In this document: piece after piece, positions 18,227 to 28,053 of the stretch | Numbering within the stretch: the stretch's first letter is position 1 | Layout: each line of letters opens with the position of its first letter | From: Gammaproteobacteria bacterium | Lineage (GTDB): Bacteria > Pseudomonadota > Gammaproteobacteria > S012-40 | Assembly: GCA_015487785.1 (NCBI GenBank) | Contig: WFPC01000036.1 | Span: 1 to 52,819 of the forward strand | Direction of reading: 5' to 3' | DNA length: 52,819 bases | Notes under the pieces: generated by a model | The model's database searches: none | The model's input: the letters and a program-made list of their open reading frames with translations, nothing else | What the model was told of the DNA's origin: nothing | Translations under genes and position numbers: made by a program

Positions 18227-19588
18227 TCAGGCAGCGAAGTGTACGCCCATCACCCCCTCGCTGGACCATACCACCCGCACCATCTTGACCCCGATGCCGT
18301 CGCCTTCCAGGCGTGCCTCCATGCCTTCCTCCAGTGGCTGCTCCAAGCGCAGGCGGGCCCCGCCGCGTTCTCCGGGATTGAGGTCAATGATTTCACAGCG
18401 CTGCTCGCCGCTGCCCTCGATACGCAGGCGCGCCTCGGGCTGGCTGGGCCGGACGCGGGTGCCCTGGCGCTCCTTGAACACGGGAATGGCGGCACCGTGC
18501 ACGTCCAGTACCAAGTGGCCATCCTCCTCGCGCAGCAGGCCGTCCACGTTTGCGCTCTCGGGTATCAGATTCTCGGGGCGATAATCCAGCTCGGGCATGC
18601 GCAGGCGGCTGATCACACTCTCGTGGATCATCTCGCCGGTGGTCTGCAGCTCGGCGATCTTGCGCACCAGGGGCGACATGCCGAGCTTGCCCAGGGCGCG
18701 GTAGATGCCGGTGAAGGAATCTTCCATTTCGGCCATGGGGTTGGGCTGGACCCGTGCCACAAGGTATTCCGGACTGAAGGCCAGACCGCAGTCGCGGGCC
18801 CGGTTGACCAGCCACATGAAGGCGACATCGGACAAGCCGTCGTCGCGATAGCCCCCACCCACATTGCGATGGGAGCCGACGAACCAAACCTGGCGCACAT
18901 TCGCCCCCTCGGGCTTGCGGGTCCAAATGGCAGGCGCAAAAGGGCGCCGACGTTCGTCGATGGCCAGCGCCTGGTAGGCATTCTGGATGATCCCGCTCAG
19001 GGAGGTATCGTGGAAACCCACCCACAGTTTACGCGAAAGCCAGCCCAGCATGGGCGTGGGCACACCCAGGGCACCCACGGTGTCCCATACCCCCATGAAC
19101 TTGATCTGCATGGAGCGCCGCTGGAGGCTGTTGACCAGTTCATGATATTTGGACTGGGGCCGCTTGTCGGGCTTGGTGCGGTAATAGGCATAGAGCTTGT
19201 GCACATGACGCAGGTCGCTCTTGTCCAGCAGGCCAACGGTGTCCAGAAAACCACTCAGAGAGCGTACGGTATAGGCCCCGCGACTGAAACCGAAGAAATA
19301 GACCTCGTCGCCCTCCACGTAATTGTTGGCGAGGAAGCGATAGGCCTGCTGGATATTGCGTGAGATACCCAGACCGGTGGCTCCGCCCACATACTTGTCG
19401 ATGAGACCGAAGGTTCCGGTGCCCACGCCGGCATCGTAATACACCACCTGTTCCACCCCGGCATCGGCGTCGCGCGGCAACACGGCGCGCACCAGCTTGA
19501 GCACGTTGGAAGGAACAACCCGTTCGTCTTCCTCGGTGGCCGGTTTGTTCCAGGTTCCGTCGCAACAGATGACAATACGCTTGCTCAT
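18227..19588 (-). CDS. DUF2235 alpha/beta hydrolase with C-terminal PilZ-like domain
   Basis: A 453-residue cytoplasmic protein. The start RIVICCDGTWN and FFGFSRGAYTVRSL (nucleophile Ser in G-F-S-R-G, near residue 102) define DUF2235, a lipase-like family that includes phospholipase effectors. The last 75 residues look like a separate PilZ-type domain: RQGTR (RxxxR), then DLNPGERGGARL in place of D/N-x-S-x-x-G, ending in GVHF as PilZ domains do. If real, c-di-GMP may control the hydrolase; the second motif is not canonical. AGGGAGG precedes the ATG. No secretion signal or type VI genes are near. Confidence 0.8.
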   Translation of the reverse strand: MSKRIVICCDGTWNKPATEEDERVVPSNVLKLVRAVLPRDADAGVEQVVYYDAGVGTGTFGLIDKYVGGATGLGISRNIQQAYRFLANNYVEGDEVYFFGFSRGAYTVRSLSGFLDTVGLLDKSDLRHVHKLYAYYRTKPDKRPQSKYHELVNSLQRRSMQIKFMGVWDTVGALGVPTPMLGWLSRKLWVGFHDTSLSGIIQNAYQALAIDERRRPFAPAIWTRKPEGANVRQVWFVGSHRNVGGGYRDDGLSDVAFMWLVNRARDCGLAFSPEYLVARVQPNPMAEMEDSFTGIYRALGKLGMSPLVRKIAELQTTGEMIHESVISRLRMPELDYRPENLIPESANVDGLLREEDGHLVLDVHGAAIPVFKERQGTRVRPSQPEARLRIEGSGEQRCEIIDLNPGERGGARLRLEQPLEEGMEARLEGDGIGVKMVRVVWSSEGVMGVHFAA

Positions 19589-19652
19589 GTTTTCCTCCCT
19601 GATGTGTGATGGATTCCCTTATTTATAGATCATCGCCGCGCCCGACCCAAGT

Positions 19653-20060
19653 TCACCGGGTCAGCGAGGCCAGCCCCTTGAGCACCATGTCGGTAAGGCT
19701 GACGATGCCGATGACCTGGCGGTTTTCCACCACCGGCGCCCGCGAGAGGTCGAAGCGGGTGAAGAAGCGCGCGCAATAGCGGATGTCCATGTCCGGATCC
19801 ACCTGCAACACCGGCTTGGCCATGATCTCGTAGACATTGACTCTCTCCGGTGCCAGATTCTTGGCGATGACCTGACGGGCGATATCCGACAGCAGCAAGA
19901 TACCGAACTCGTCGTCTTCGTGACGCTTGTTGACGATGAGGCACTTGGTCTCCACGAATTTCATCTTGCGCAGGGCCTCGCTCACGGTGTCCAGGCCATC
20001 GACCTGGTCGAATTCGGTCTTCATGACCTCGCGTACCCGCACGATTTTGCGCTCGCTCAT
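19653..20060 (-). CDS. CBS domain pair protein in the DUF1538/PII operon
   Basis: A 135-residue protein consisting of two CBS motifs only (VREVMKTEFDQVD and YEIMAKPVLQVD starts; GIVSLTDMV near the end). Such pairs bind ATP, ADP or AMP and switch transporters and enzymes. Its ATG overlaps the stop of the PII-like gene, so it is the last gene of the yihY-to-CBS reverse operon. I infer that it regulates the DUF1538 membrane proteins together with the PII-like protein. Confidence 0.85.
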   Translation of the reverse strand: MSERKIVRVREVMKTEFDQVDGLDTVSEALRKMKFVETKCLIVNKRHEDDEFGILLLSDIARQVIAKNLAPERVNVYEIMAKPVLQVDPDMDIRYCARFFTRFDLSRAPVVENRQVIGIVSLTDMVLKGLASLTR

Positions 20061-20407
20061 AATTCATCCTCCACGACCTTGGTGAGACAACGTATCTGGT
20101 GGGAGACACCCACTGCATCCTCCACATTGAGTTGAAAGGCGATGCCGGCCCCCGATTCAGTATCGAAGCCGGCCACACAGGCAATCTCCTCCAGCACCTT
20201 GCGGCTGATGTGTTCCTCCACCAGCATGATCACCATGTCACGCTGGGTTTCCAGCGAAAGCCCCAGAAAGGTCTTGGCCGGCTCCAGCCCCTCGCCGCGG
20301 GCATGGTTGATCACGGTGGCACCGGTAGCCCCCTTGTTGCGGGCCGCCTCCAGTACCGCGTCGGTCTTGTCGTCCTGCACCAGTGCAATGATCAGTTTGA
20401 AATGCAT
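20057..20407 (-). CDS. PII-like signal protein without the modifiable T-loop tyrosine
   Basis: A 116-residue PII/ferredoxin-like fold protein. The start FKLIIALVQDDKTDAVLEAA resembles the beta-alpha start of GlnB, and AGFDTESGAGIAFQLNVEDAVGV lines up with the PII B-loop and last strand. The T-loop region (about 37-55) lacks the usual Tyr51 segment, so uridylylation by GlnD is not expected. It lies two bases after DUF1538 with AAGGAG, and overlaps the CBS gene by ATGA. Trimeric PII-like proteins often plug or gate a membrane partner; DUF1538 is the obvious one here. Confidence 0.78.
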   Translation of the reverse strand: MHFKLIIALVQDDKTDAVLEAARNKGATGATVINHARGEGLEPAKTFLGLSLETQRDMVIMLVEEHISRKVLEEIACVAGFDTESGAGIAFQLNVEDAVGVSHQIRCLTKVVEDEL

Positions 20408-20409
20408 GC

Positions 20410-21204
20410 TCAGTCTCCTTGTTGCGAAAGCCTGTCACGCTTGCGCTGCGCCAGCCACTCGGTGACCTGGGCATAGCCCATCACCGTCATCATGGGAAAC
20501 AGGCTGGCGAACGCGATCAGGCCAAAACCATCCATCATCGGGCTGCGTCCCGGCACCGTGCTGGCCAGGCCCAGGCCCAGCGCCGCTACCAGCGGCACGG
20601 TGACCGTGGAAGTGGTCACACCACCGGAATCGTAGGCCAGGGCGATGATCACCCGCGGCGCGAAGAAGGTCTGTATCACCACGATGATATAACCCACGAT
20701 GATGTAATAGTGCAGCGGCGTACCGCTGACGATGCGAAACGTGCCCAGTGCGATGCCCAGAGCCACACCCAGCCCCACAGCCACCCGCAAGCCCCATACC
20801 CCGATGGTACCGCCGGATACCTCGCGCGCCTTTATCGCCACCGCGATCAGGGACGGCTCGGCAATGGTGGTGGCAAAGCCGATGGCAAAGGCGAACAAAT
20901 AGACCCATTTATAGTCCTGCCAGGCCAGGGCTCGTTCCAAACCTTCCCGGGCGCCCGCGATGAACTGGGGGTCGGTCAGTTGTTGTGCCATCAACTTACC
21001 CAGTGGAAACAAGGCCTTTTCCAGACCCAGCAGAAACAGCGCCAGACCCAGCAGAACATACACGAACCCCAGCAACACCCGTCCCAGATGAGGCACGGGC
21101 CTGCGAATCACGAAAAATTGGAAACCGAACACGATGGCGGCAATGGGCAGCACATCGCGCAGGGTCTGTAACAACACGGCGAGAAACTCGGCGGCAAAGC
21201 TCAT
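20410..21204 (-). CDS. DUF1538 membrane protein, subunit A
   Basis: A 264-residue integral membrane protein with about seven helices. It shares with the next gene the segments [36 protein letters not shown] and [17 protein letters not shown], which define DUF1538. The loop [13 protein letters not shown], rich in small and hydroxyl residues, looks like a pore or ion-binding re-entrant segment. No transported substrate is established for the family to my knowledge. Its ATG overlaps the end of subunit B. Confidence 0.85.
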   Translation of the reverse strand: MSFAAEFLAVLLQTLRDVLPIAAIVFGFQFFVIRRPVPHLGRVLLGFVYVLLGLALFLLGLEKALFPLGKLMAQQLTDPQFIAGAREGLERALAWQDYKWVYLFAFAIGFATTIAEPSLIAVAIKAREVSGGTIGVWGLRVAVGLGVALGIALGTFRIVSGTPLHYYIIVGYIIVVIQTFFAPRVIIALAYDSGGVTTSTVTVPLVAALGLGLASTVPGRSPMMDGFGLIAFASLFPMMTVMGYAQVTEWLAQRKRDRLSQQGD

Positions 21205-21935
21205 TGAATGGCAATCCCGTAGAGCATCACGAACATCATCGGCGTGAGCGAGGCAAAGGCAATCAGGCCAAAGCCGTCTATCATGGGGTTGCGCCCCTTG
21301 ATACTGGAAGCCAGCCCCACGCCCAGCGCCGTCACCAGCGGCACGGTGATGGTGGATGTGGTCACCCCGCCGGAGTCATAGGCGATACCGATGATCTCCG
21401 GCGGGGCAAACAGGGTCATCGTCACCACCCCCAGATAACCGGCGATGATCAGATAATGGATGGGCCAGCCCTTGATGATGCGAAACACCCCGATCACGAT
21501 GGCCACGCCCACCGACACCGCTACCGTCAAGCGCAGACCCAGGGCGTAGGCATCCCGCGCCGTGGCGTCATTGGCGATCATGCCGCCCTCGGCGGCCACC
21601 TTGGCCGCCTCCCCCGCCACCGCGATCAGGGCTGGCTCGGCCACCGTGGTGCCGAAACCCAGGGCAAAGGCGAATGTCAGCAACCAACCAAGACTGCCCT
21701 TGCGGGCAAAGGCATAGGCCATGCCTTCGCCAATGGGGAACAGCCCCATTTCCAGTCCGCGTATGAACATCGCCAGCCCCATGGCCACCAACAGGGTACC
21801 GAACAACAGCTCCATCAGATTGGGTATGGGCTGGCGCAGCACCACCAGTTGGAAGAAGGCAATCACCAAGACGATGGGCAGCAGATCCCGAAAACTATCC
21901 AGCAGAGGGCGAACGAACAGGGACCAGAGCTTCAT
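21201..21935 (-). CDS. DUF1538 membrane protein, subunit B
   Basis: A 244-residue paralogue of the next gene, with [36 protein letters not shown] and [17 protein letters not shown]. The two probably form a heterodimer, like other transporters split into two homologous halves (inference). The ATG at 21935 overlaps the stop of yaiI as ATGA; a GTG two codons earlier is less likely. Confidence 0.85.
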   Translation of the reverse strand: MKLWSLFVRPLLDSFRDLLPIVLVIAFFQLVVLRQPIPNLMELLFGTLLVAMGLAMFIRGLEMGLFPIGEGMAYAFARKGSLGWLLTFAFALGFGTTVAEPALIAVAGEAAKVAAEGGMIANDATARDAYALGLRLTVAVSVGVAIVIGVFRIIKGWPIHYLIIAGYLGVVTMTLFAPPEIIGIAYDSGGVTTSTITVPLVTALGVGLASSIKGRNPMIDGFGLIAFASLTPMMFVMLYGIAIQ

Positions 21936-22408
21936 CGGCACCGGGAAGCCTGGGTGTCAGGTCGACCGGCTTGGGTCAGCAGACGGTCCAGTTGATTGGC
22001 GAAGGCCTGGCGCTCGGCCTGAGAATAGGCCCCATGGCCACCGGTATTCACCCCGCTGTCACGCAGGCCCGCCATGAAATCGCGCATGCTCAGGCGCGAA
22101 CGCACATTGTTCACGGTATACAGCTCACCCCGGGGATCCAGGGCCAGCGCCCCCTTGGCCACCACCTCGGCGGCCAGCGGAATATCGGCGGTGACCACCA
22201 GGTCACCGGCAGCCAGCTCGGCGACGATGCGGCGGTCGGCCACATCGAAGCCGGAGACCACCCGCAACAGGCGGATATGGGGTGAAGGCGGTAGCTGCAA
22301 GTGTTGGTTGGCCACCAGGATCACCGGCACCCCGGTACGCAGGGCCGCGCGGTAGAGAATCTGTTTCACCGGCTTGGGACAGGCATCGGCGTCCACCCAG
22401 ATTTTCAT
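21932..22408 (-). CDS. yaiI: YaiI/YqxD family protein (UPF0178, DUF188)
   Basis: A 158-residue protein with the family start [12 protein letters not shown] and the PIN-like acidic motif VTADIPLA near residue 73, and [12 protein letters not shown] later. The acidic residues resemble a nuclease fold, but the function is unproven. It overlaps yihY upstream and the DUF1538 gene downstream, so it may simply share their transcript. Confidence 0.88.
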   Translation of the reverse strand: MKIWVDADACPKPVKQILYRAALRTGVPVILVANQHLQLPPSPHIRLLRVVSGFDVADRRIVAELAAGDLVVTADIPLAAEVVAKGALALDPRGELYTVNNVRSRLSMRDFMAGLRDSGVNTGGHGAYSQAERQAFANQLDRLLTQAGRPDTQASRCR

Positions 22409-23772
22409 CCTTTCTCCCTCTCACTCGCTGGCGAGCCACCATCCTCGCCGACCCTGCAGGCCGGAGCGATTTCCTCCGCAAACACCTGCTCCAGAGAGCG
22501 CTCACCCAGTTGTCGTTGCAAAATCGCCTGCACGTGCCCGTGCACATCCCACACGATGGCGTCCTTCACCACCCGCCTGGCCAGGCGGGCATCACCCTGC
22601 ACCGCCGTCAACACCTCAGCCACGCTGATCACCGAGGGGTCCCGCCCCGGCAGATAGAAACCGGGCTCGTCGTCCGACAATTCCAGCAAGCCGTGACGGT
22701 GCAGAGGATCGGTGACATCATTCAGCAGGTCCAGTGGCAGTTGCAAGGATTCGGCCAGGCCCTCACGGGTACAACGCTCCTCCGGATTGAAATGACCCAA
22801 TACCGCGCGGCGCATGACCTCCAGCGCGAGCAGCTCGCGCTCAGCCTGCCCCAGCCGTACATGGCCATAGCGTTGACAGGCCGGGTGCTGGCAGTAGAAG
22901 GCCACAGCCGAACCCAGCAACAGGATCAACCAACTGATATGCAACCACATCAAGAACAGGATCACAATGGCGAAACTGGAGTAGATCGCCGTATATTTGG
23001 TTGATCCAACAACGAAAGAGGCGAAGAGCTGGCCCACCTCCAGCCACAGCACTGCCCCCACCAGCCCTCCCACCAGGGCACTGCGCAATTTCACCCGTGT
23101 GTTGGGAATCAGCATATAGCTGGCCACGAAGGCGCCCATCACCAGAAAATAGGGCAGAATCTGGCTGAGCAGATAATACAGACTGCCAAAAGGCTCCAGC
23201 GATAGCAGGGCTTGCATCAGGCGCGAGTCCATCACCGCCGCCGTCATGCCCATGGCGCTGAACATCAGCAAGGGCCCCAGCAACACAATACTGAGATAAC
23301 CGCTGATGCGTTGTGACCAGGGCCGCAAGCGGCTCACCCGCCAGGTGAGATTGAAGGCGGCTTCCACCTTCTGGATCAAGGACACCACGGTATACAGCAG
23401 CAAGACCAGCCCCACCGCGCCCAACACCTTGACCCCCACCTTGTCCACCATCTGGATCAGTTGCCGACCCAGTTCCATGCCCTTGTCGCCCAATGGCGCG
23501 AGGAATTGCATCAACAGGGGCTCGAGCTGGTTGTGCACCCCCATGGCCTTGAGCAGGGAGAAACTCAGCGCCAGCAAGGGCACCAGCGACAACAAGGTGG
23601 TATAGGAGAGACTGCTGGCACGCAGGCCAAGCTGCCCATTCAGCAGGTCGCGCAACACCGCCATGCTGATACGCAAGGCCGACAACAAGACGGCCTGGTA
23701 AGACGGCAGGGCATGCAGATCACGCTCCCACAGCCACTGCCACAGAGCCTGCCTGGAAACCCAGCGACTCAT
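22405..23772 (-). CDS. yihY: YihY/BrkB family inner-membrane protein
   Basis: A 455-residue protein with six membrane helices (about residues 40-310) carrying [22 protein letters not shown] and the LYKYIPNT-like segment [10 protein letters not shown], both typical of YihY. The family was once called RNase BN, but that activity belongs to ElaC; the real role is unclear. The extra 140-residue cytoplasmic tail has a winged-helix look ([28 protein letters not shown]), as in longer family members. It is the first gene of the six-gene reverse operon. Confidence 0.87.
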   Translation of the reverse strand: MSRWVSRQALWQWLWERDLHALPSYQAVLLSALRISMAVLRDLLNGQLGLRASSLSYTTLLSLVPLLALSFSLLKAMGVHNQLEPLLMQFLAPLGDKGMELGRQLIQMVDKVGVKVLGAVGLVLLLYTVVSLIQKVEAAFNLTWRVSRLRPWSQRISGYLSIVLLGPLLMFSAMGMTAAVMDSRLMQALLSLEPFGSLYYLLSQILPYFLVMGAFVASYMLIPNTRVKLRSALVGGLVGAVLWLEVGQLFASFVVGSTKYTAIYSSFAIVILFLMWLHISWLILLLGSAVAFYCQHPACQRYGHVRLGQAERELLALEVMRRAVLGHFNPEERCTREGLAESLQLPLDLLNDVTDPLHRHGLLELSDDEPGFYLPGRDPSVISVAEVLTAVQGDARLARRVVKDAIVWDVHGHVQAILQRQLGERSLEQVFAEEIAPACRVGEDGGSPASEREKG

Positions 23773-23863
23773 GACGGCATATGCACGCAATAAGGCTTCA
23801 TGGACAGGGATTCCCGGACACGGCGTGGATTGTGGGCTTTTGTGGCATGCGGCAGGTTCCTGT

Positions 23864-24718
23864 TCACGCTTTGTCGAGCAACTCCACCAGCTCGGCGTGG
23901 CGTTGGCGCACCGCGTGAATCCCCACCGCGGCGCACAGGCGTTGATGACGAAAATCCAGCACATCGATGGCAAAGGGATAGGGCGGGCGCAATACCAGGT
24001 CGGCCTTGCGGAAGCGCAGTTGCGAATGGGAATAGTGGCAGATTTCCATGGCCCGGAACATGGCCTGCAGGCCGTTGCGAATCTCCGCGTGGCCGTGCAT
24101 CTGGCTGGGATCGACGCCGATCACGCAATCCACCCCCAGCTCCCGCGCCAGATCCACCGGTGCGTTGTCCACATAGGCGCCGTCGGCCAGCAGGTAGTCA
24201 CCGTGGCGCAGGGGTGGCAAGATACCCGGCAAGGCCGAGCTGGCATACACCGCCTCGGCCGCATCACCCTCGCGAAACACCACCCGGTCGCCGCTCCACA
24301 GATCCGCCGCCACCGTCAGCACCGGAATGCGCCCTTGCTCCAACCGCCGTCCACAGGTCAGGCGCTGCAACAAGGCCTCGCCCTGTTTCAGGCTGCGCGA
24401 GCCCACGCCCCAGCCCAGGATCATGTCGCGCATGGCTCGCTCAGAGGCCAGCAGGGCACGCACACGTTCACGCAGATCCCGGCTCTTGGCCACCGTGGGA
24501 CGTGGGAAAGTGGTCGTGTCCATGTCCACTAGGGCGCGGTACCAATGGGGATTGAGGGCATAGGTGGCGCCGACGATGGCGCCCATGGATACACCGACGA
24601 TGGCCGCTGGATGCCAACCGTAATGGGCCAGGGCCCGCAACACTCCGGCATGCGCCAAGCCCCGCACGCCGCCTCCGGCCAGCACCAGGGCAAAGGAACG
24701 ATGGCTCTTGTTGTTCAT
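23864..24718 (-). CDS. Patatin-like phospholipase, RssA type
   Basis: A 284-residue serine hydrolase with a Ser-Asp dyad: oxyanion GGGVRGLAHAG near residue 15, nucleophile in GVSMG near 42, and the Asp of LADGAYVDN near 160. It should deacylate phospholipids or related lipids. GGGGAGGTG before the ATG at 24718 is a strong ribosome site and sets the start. It resembles RssA of enterobacteria, but no rssB is adjacent. Confidence 0.87.
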   Translation of the reverse strand: MNNKSHRSFALVLAGGGVRGLAHAGVLRALAHYGWHPAAIVGVSMGAIVGATYALNPHWYRALVDMDTTTFPRPTVAKSRDLRERVRALLASERAMRDMILGWGVGSRSLKQGEALLQRLTCGRRLEQGRIPVLTVAADLWSGDRVVFREGDAAEAVYASSALPGILPPLRHGDYLLADGAYVDNAPVDLARELGVDCVIGVDPSQMHGHAEIRNGLQAMFRAMEICHYSHSQLRFRKADLVLRPPYPFAIDVLDFRHQRLCAAVGIHAVRQRHAELVELLDKA

Positions 24719-24788
24719 GTCACCTCCCCGCAGGCTGTTTCGCCGGGCAGTATGCAACTCGGTGCAGCCCCGGGGTCAAGGCCCTGGG

Positions 24789-26972
24789 TCAACCGACCGG
24801 CTGCAAGTTGGCATAGGCGAGCATCAGCCACTTGGTGCCCACCTGTTCGAAATTGACCTGCACCCGTGCCTGGGCGCCCTGGCCCTCGCAACTGAGCAGA
24901 ATGCCGGCGCCAAACTTGGGATGGCTGACCCACTGCCCCACCTGCAGGCCGCCAGTGCTGTCTTCCCCGACACTGGCCGCCCCATGCAGGCGCGAGGCCG
25001 CCGGCAGACTCACCCCGGCACGTGGACGGATTTCCTCGACCAATTCCGGCGGCAGCTCATTGAGAAAACGCGACGGCCGTGGATAGGTCTCCCGTCCGTA
25101 GAGCCGCCGATGCTCGGCACAACTGAGATAGAGATGTCGCCGAGCACGGGTCATGCCCACATAACAGAGGCGACGTTCCTCCTCCAGGCGCCCGGGTTCG
25201 TCCAGCGACAATTCGTGGGGAAACAACCCCTCTTCCATACCCACCATGAAGACCACGGGAAATTCCAGTCCCTTGGCGGTGTGCAGGGTCATCAGCTGCA
25301 CCGAGTCGTCGCCCGGCCCCGCCTGGCCCTGGCCGGATTCCAACGCGGCATAGGCCAGAAACTGGTTCAGGGCATCGACAGGCTGTTCGTCCCCGAGTTC
25401 CAGTTCCTCGTGCTCGAACTGTTCGGCGGCGCTCACCAGCTCGCGCAGGTTCTCCACCCGCGCGCGAGCCTTCTCGCCCTTGTCCTTTTCATAGTGGGCC
25501 AATAGGCCGCTGTGCTCCAGTACGCCCTGCAATTGTTTGCCCAGGGGCAGTTCCGCGGTTTTCTCGCGCAGAGTGCGCACCAATTCGAGAAAACCCGCCA
25601 GGGCATTGCGTGCCCGAGCGGCCAGTTCGTTCTGCTGCAACAACTCGTCGGCCGCCTGCCACAGGCTCACGTGGTAACGCCGGGCCCAGTCGCGCACACC
25701 CTGCAGGGTGCGCTCGCCGATGCCCCGGGTGGGCACATTGACCACCCGCTCGAAGGCAGCATCGTCATGTTCATTGGCCAACAGGCGCAGATAGGCCAGG
25801 GCATCCTTGATCTCGGCGCGTTCGAAAAACCGCATGCCACCGTAGACCCGGTAGGGCAGGCCCGCCATGAGCATGGCTTCCTCCAACACCCGCGACTGCG
25901 CGTTGGAACGATAGAGCACGGCACAATCGGCCCGGGCATGACCCTGCTCCACCCATTGCTGGATGGTCTCGGCCACGAAACGAGCCTCTTCCTGCTCGTT
26001 GAAGGCGGCAAAGAAACGGATCGGTTCACCATCTTCGTCCTCGGTCCAGAGGTTCTTGCCCAAGCGGTCGCTATTGTGCCGAATGAGCGCATTGGCGGCC
26101 TTGAGGATGTTGCCGCTGGAACGGTAGTTCTGCTCCAGGCGAATCAGGCATGTGTCGGGAAAGTCCTGCTGGAAACGCTGTATGTTCTCCACCCGCGCCC
26201 CACGCCAGCCGTAGATGGACTGGTCGTCGTCGCCGACGATGAATACCTGTCCTCGCTCCCCGGCCAGCATGCGCACCCAAGCGTATTGTATGCGGTTGGT
26301 GTCCTGGAATTCGTCCACCAGGATATGGCGGAAGCGAGCTTGGTAGTGAGCCAACACATCGGGCCGTTGCAGCCACAGTTCGTGGGCGCGCAGCAGCAAC
26401 TCGGCGAAATCCACCAGGCCGGCGCTGTCGCAGGCCTGCTGATAGGCACGGTAGATGTCGATCAGGGTGTCCTGGGTGGGGTCGCCCGCGGCATCCAGAT
26501 GATGGGGACGCAACCCTTCATCCTTGCGGGCGTTGATGAACCCTTGCGCCTGCCTGGGCGGCCACTTGCTGTCGTCCAGCCCCAGGCCCTTGATGATGCG
26601 CTTGAGCATGCGCTGCTGGTCTTCGGCATCGAGGATCTGAAAGCCCTTGGGCAGTCCAACCTCCTGCCAGTGGGCACGCAACAGGCGATGGGCCAGGCCA
26701 TGGAAGGTGCCCACCCACATGCCTCCGGGGGGCACCTGCAGCAGGCCTTCGATGCGCCCACGCATCTCGGCGGCGGCCTTGTTGGTAAATGTCACCGCCA
26801 GAATGCCGTAGGGGGAAACACCACCGGTCTGGATCACCCAGGCGATGCGATGCACCAGCACCCGTGTCTTGCCACTGCCGGCGCCGGCCAAAACCAGCAC
26901 ATGGGGTGCCTCGGCGGTAACGGCCTCGCGCTGGGCCGGATTCAGGGGATCGATGATGGCGGTGACATCCAT
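24789..26972 (-). CDS. uvrD: DNA helicase II UvrD
   Basis: A 727-residue superfamily 1 helicase that acts in nucleotide excision and mismatch repair. Motifs are LNPAQREAV, AGAGSGKT, TFTNKAAAEM, VDEFQDTN, DDDQSIYGWRGA, QNYRSS, TLHTAKGLEFPVVF and VGMTRAR. The C-terminal extension (SVGEDSTGGLQVGQWVSHPKFGAGIL) is the UvrD tail that binds RNA polymerase in relatives, separating it from the Rep paralogue at 8944-10965. Confidence 0.94.
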   Translation of the reverse strand: MDVTAIIDPLNPAQREAVTAEAPHVLVLAGAGSGKTRVLVHRIAWVIQTGGVSPYGILAVTFTNKAAAEMRGRIEGLLQVPPGGMWVGTFHGLAHRLLRAHWQEVGLPKGFQILDAEDQQRMLKRIIKGLGLDDSKWPPRQAQGFINARKDEGLRPHHLDAAGDPTQDTLIDIYRAYQQACDSAGLVDFAELLLRAHELWLQRPDVLAHYQARFRHILVDEFQDTNRIQYAWVRMLAGERGQVFIVGDDDQSIYGWRGARVENIQRFQQDFPDTCLIRLEQNYRSSGNILKAANALIRHNSDRLGKNLWTEDEDGEPIRFFAAFNEQEEARFVAETIQQWVEQGHARADCAVLYRSNAQSRVLEEAMLMAGLPYRVYGGMRFFERAEIKDALAYLRLLANEHDDAAFERVVNVPTRGIGERTLQGVRDWARRYHVSLWQAADELLQQNELAARARNALAGFLELVRTLREKTAELPLGKQLQGVLEHSGLLAHYEKDKGEKARARVENLRELVSAAEQFEHEELELGDEQPVDALNQFLAYAALESGQGQAGPGDDSVQLMTLHTAKGLEFPVVFMVGMEEGLFPHELSLDEPGRLEEERRLCYVGMTRARRHLYLSCAEHRRLYGRETYPRPSRFLNELPPELVEEIRPRAGVSLPAASRLHGAASVGEDSTGGLQVGQWVSHPKFGAGILLSCEGQGAQARVQVNFEQVGTKWLMLAYANLQPVG

Positions 26973-27002
26973 CCCGCCATTCTAACAGATCCCGCCGCCC
27001 TC

Positions 27003-27827
27003 TCACTCCACCTTATCGATCAACAGCTCCGGTGTGCCCAAGGCCACCACCCGTGCATTGCCCTCGACGAAGTAGCGATCCCAAAAACGCTTCAGGGCCC
27101 GGATGACATCGGACTTGACGTATTGCCCCGGTCGCGGCGCCAGTCCCATGCCATACATATAGACCCGGGCACCGTGCCAATTGGGGATCAGGCCCTTGCG
27201 ACGCAGCTTGCCGATTTCCTTGTTGGGGCTGATCTTGCGGATGTTGCCGCGGCGGTAGAAAGTGGTGATGTCGCTGTTCTCCAACCCGTCGGACACCAGC
27301 AACACCACCTTGTGCTTGACCGGCTCCTGGCTCACCTGGCTGGCGATCTGCTTGAGCGAAACGAAGATATCGGTCTTGGGACTGGCCGGATCCATCTTGG
27401 CCAGGGTCTCGTCCAGGCGCGTCATGAATTCTCCACCGAATTCCTCGCGCTGGCGCTGCAGGCACTGCTCCAACTGCCGTCGATCCGACAGGCGCAAGCC
27501 GTGAGCATATTGCGAACTGGGCCAGGGCTCCACTGCGCCGGAGAAAGTCAGGGAAGGATACTTGCCACGGAAATTGGCCGAGAAGCGGGCAATCTTGACA
27601 CTGTCTCCCGCCTTGCCCCAGGCCGACACCAAGTTCTTCACGCGGGTCTTCATCTCCGCCGGCAGGGCCACCGTCTGGTCGATCACCACATAGAGTAGCC
27701 GCTGCGGACGGGTGTCATAGGGCTTGCCGTAATCGATGTGTGCATAGCAACTCTCCGCCGCCTCTGCTGTTGCCGTCGGGCCGGCCATCATTGCCAGCAC
27801 GGCGATCAAACCCATGCGCCATTTCAT
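27003..27827 (-). CDS. Exported vWA-like protein of unknown function
   Basis: A 274-residue protein with a signal peptide (about 1-24). The body reads as a von Willebrand A-like fold: a first strand LLYVVIDQT with Asp where the metal site would be, and KVVLLVSDGLENSD near residue 200. The metal motif is DQT rather than D-x-S-x-S, so metal binding is doubtful. GAGGAAA nine bases before the ATG fixes the start. It is divergent from flgP across 226 bases; a link to the flagellar H-ring is only a guess. Confidence 0.7.
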   Translation of the reverse strand: MKWRMGLIAVLAMMAGPTATAEAAESCYAHIDYGKPYDTRPQRLLYVVIDQTVALPAEMKTRVKNLVSAWGKAGDSVKIARFSANFRGKYPSLTFSGAVEPWPSSQYAHGLRLSDRRQLEQCLQRQREEFGGEFMTRLDETLAKMDPASPKTDIFVSLKQIASQVSQEPVKHKVVLLVSDGLENSDITTFYRRGNIRKISPNKEIGKLRRKGLIPNWHGARVYMYGMGLAPRPGQYVKSDVIRALKRFWDRYFVEGNARVVALGTPELLIDKVE

Positions 27828-27921
27828 GCCGTATTTCCTCTGCTGCTGTTTCTTGACCGTTCGCCCGCCAAGGCAGGCAAAAAGCTTTCCGGAACAGCAA
27901 TCAAGAACCAGGCCAACCACT

Positions 27922-27937
27922 TGGCTTGGTTTGTGCA
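27922..27937 (+). promoter_or_regulatory. Candidate sigma-54 promoter of flgP-flgT
   Basis: TGGC at 27922-27925 and TGCA at 27934-27937, with GG and GC exactly 12 bases apart. Two of the six -24 bases differ from TGGCAC. It lies 117 bases before the flgP ATG. Flagellar H-ring genes of Vibrio and relatives are controlled by sigma-54 activators of the FlrA/FleQ class, which fits. Confidence 0.5.
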
Positions 27938-28053
27938 TTTTGCCCTGCAAACCCTTCGGGGGAGTCTTTCAGGCCGTTTTCGCCAGCAAATCACCCTGCC
28001 AGGCGGCAAGATTTGACCGGCAAACGGAAAAATGGAACCAACGAGGAGCCGTC

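Noticed and set aside
25512-27698. Open frame of over 700 codons opposite uvrD
   Set aside because: uvrD shows all helicase motifs; the opposite frame is low-complexity, without ribosome site or homology.
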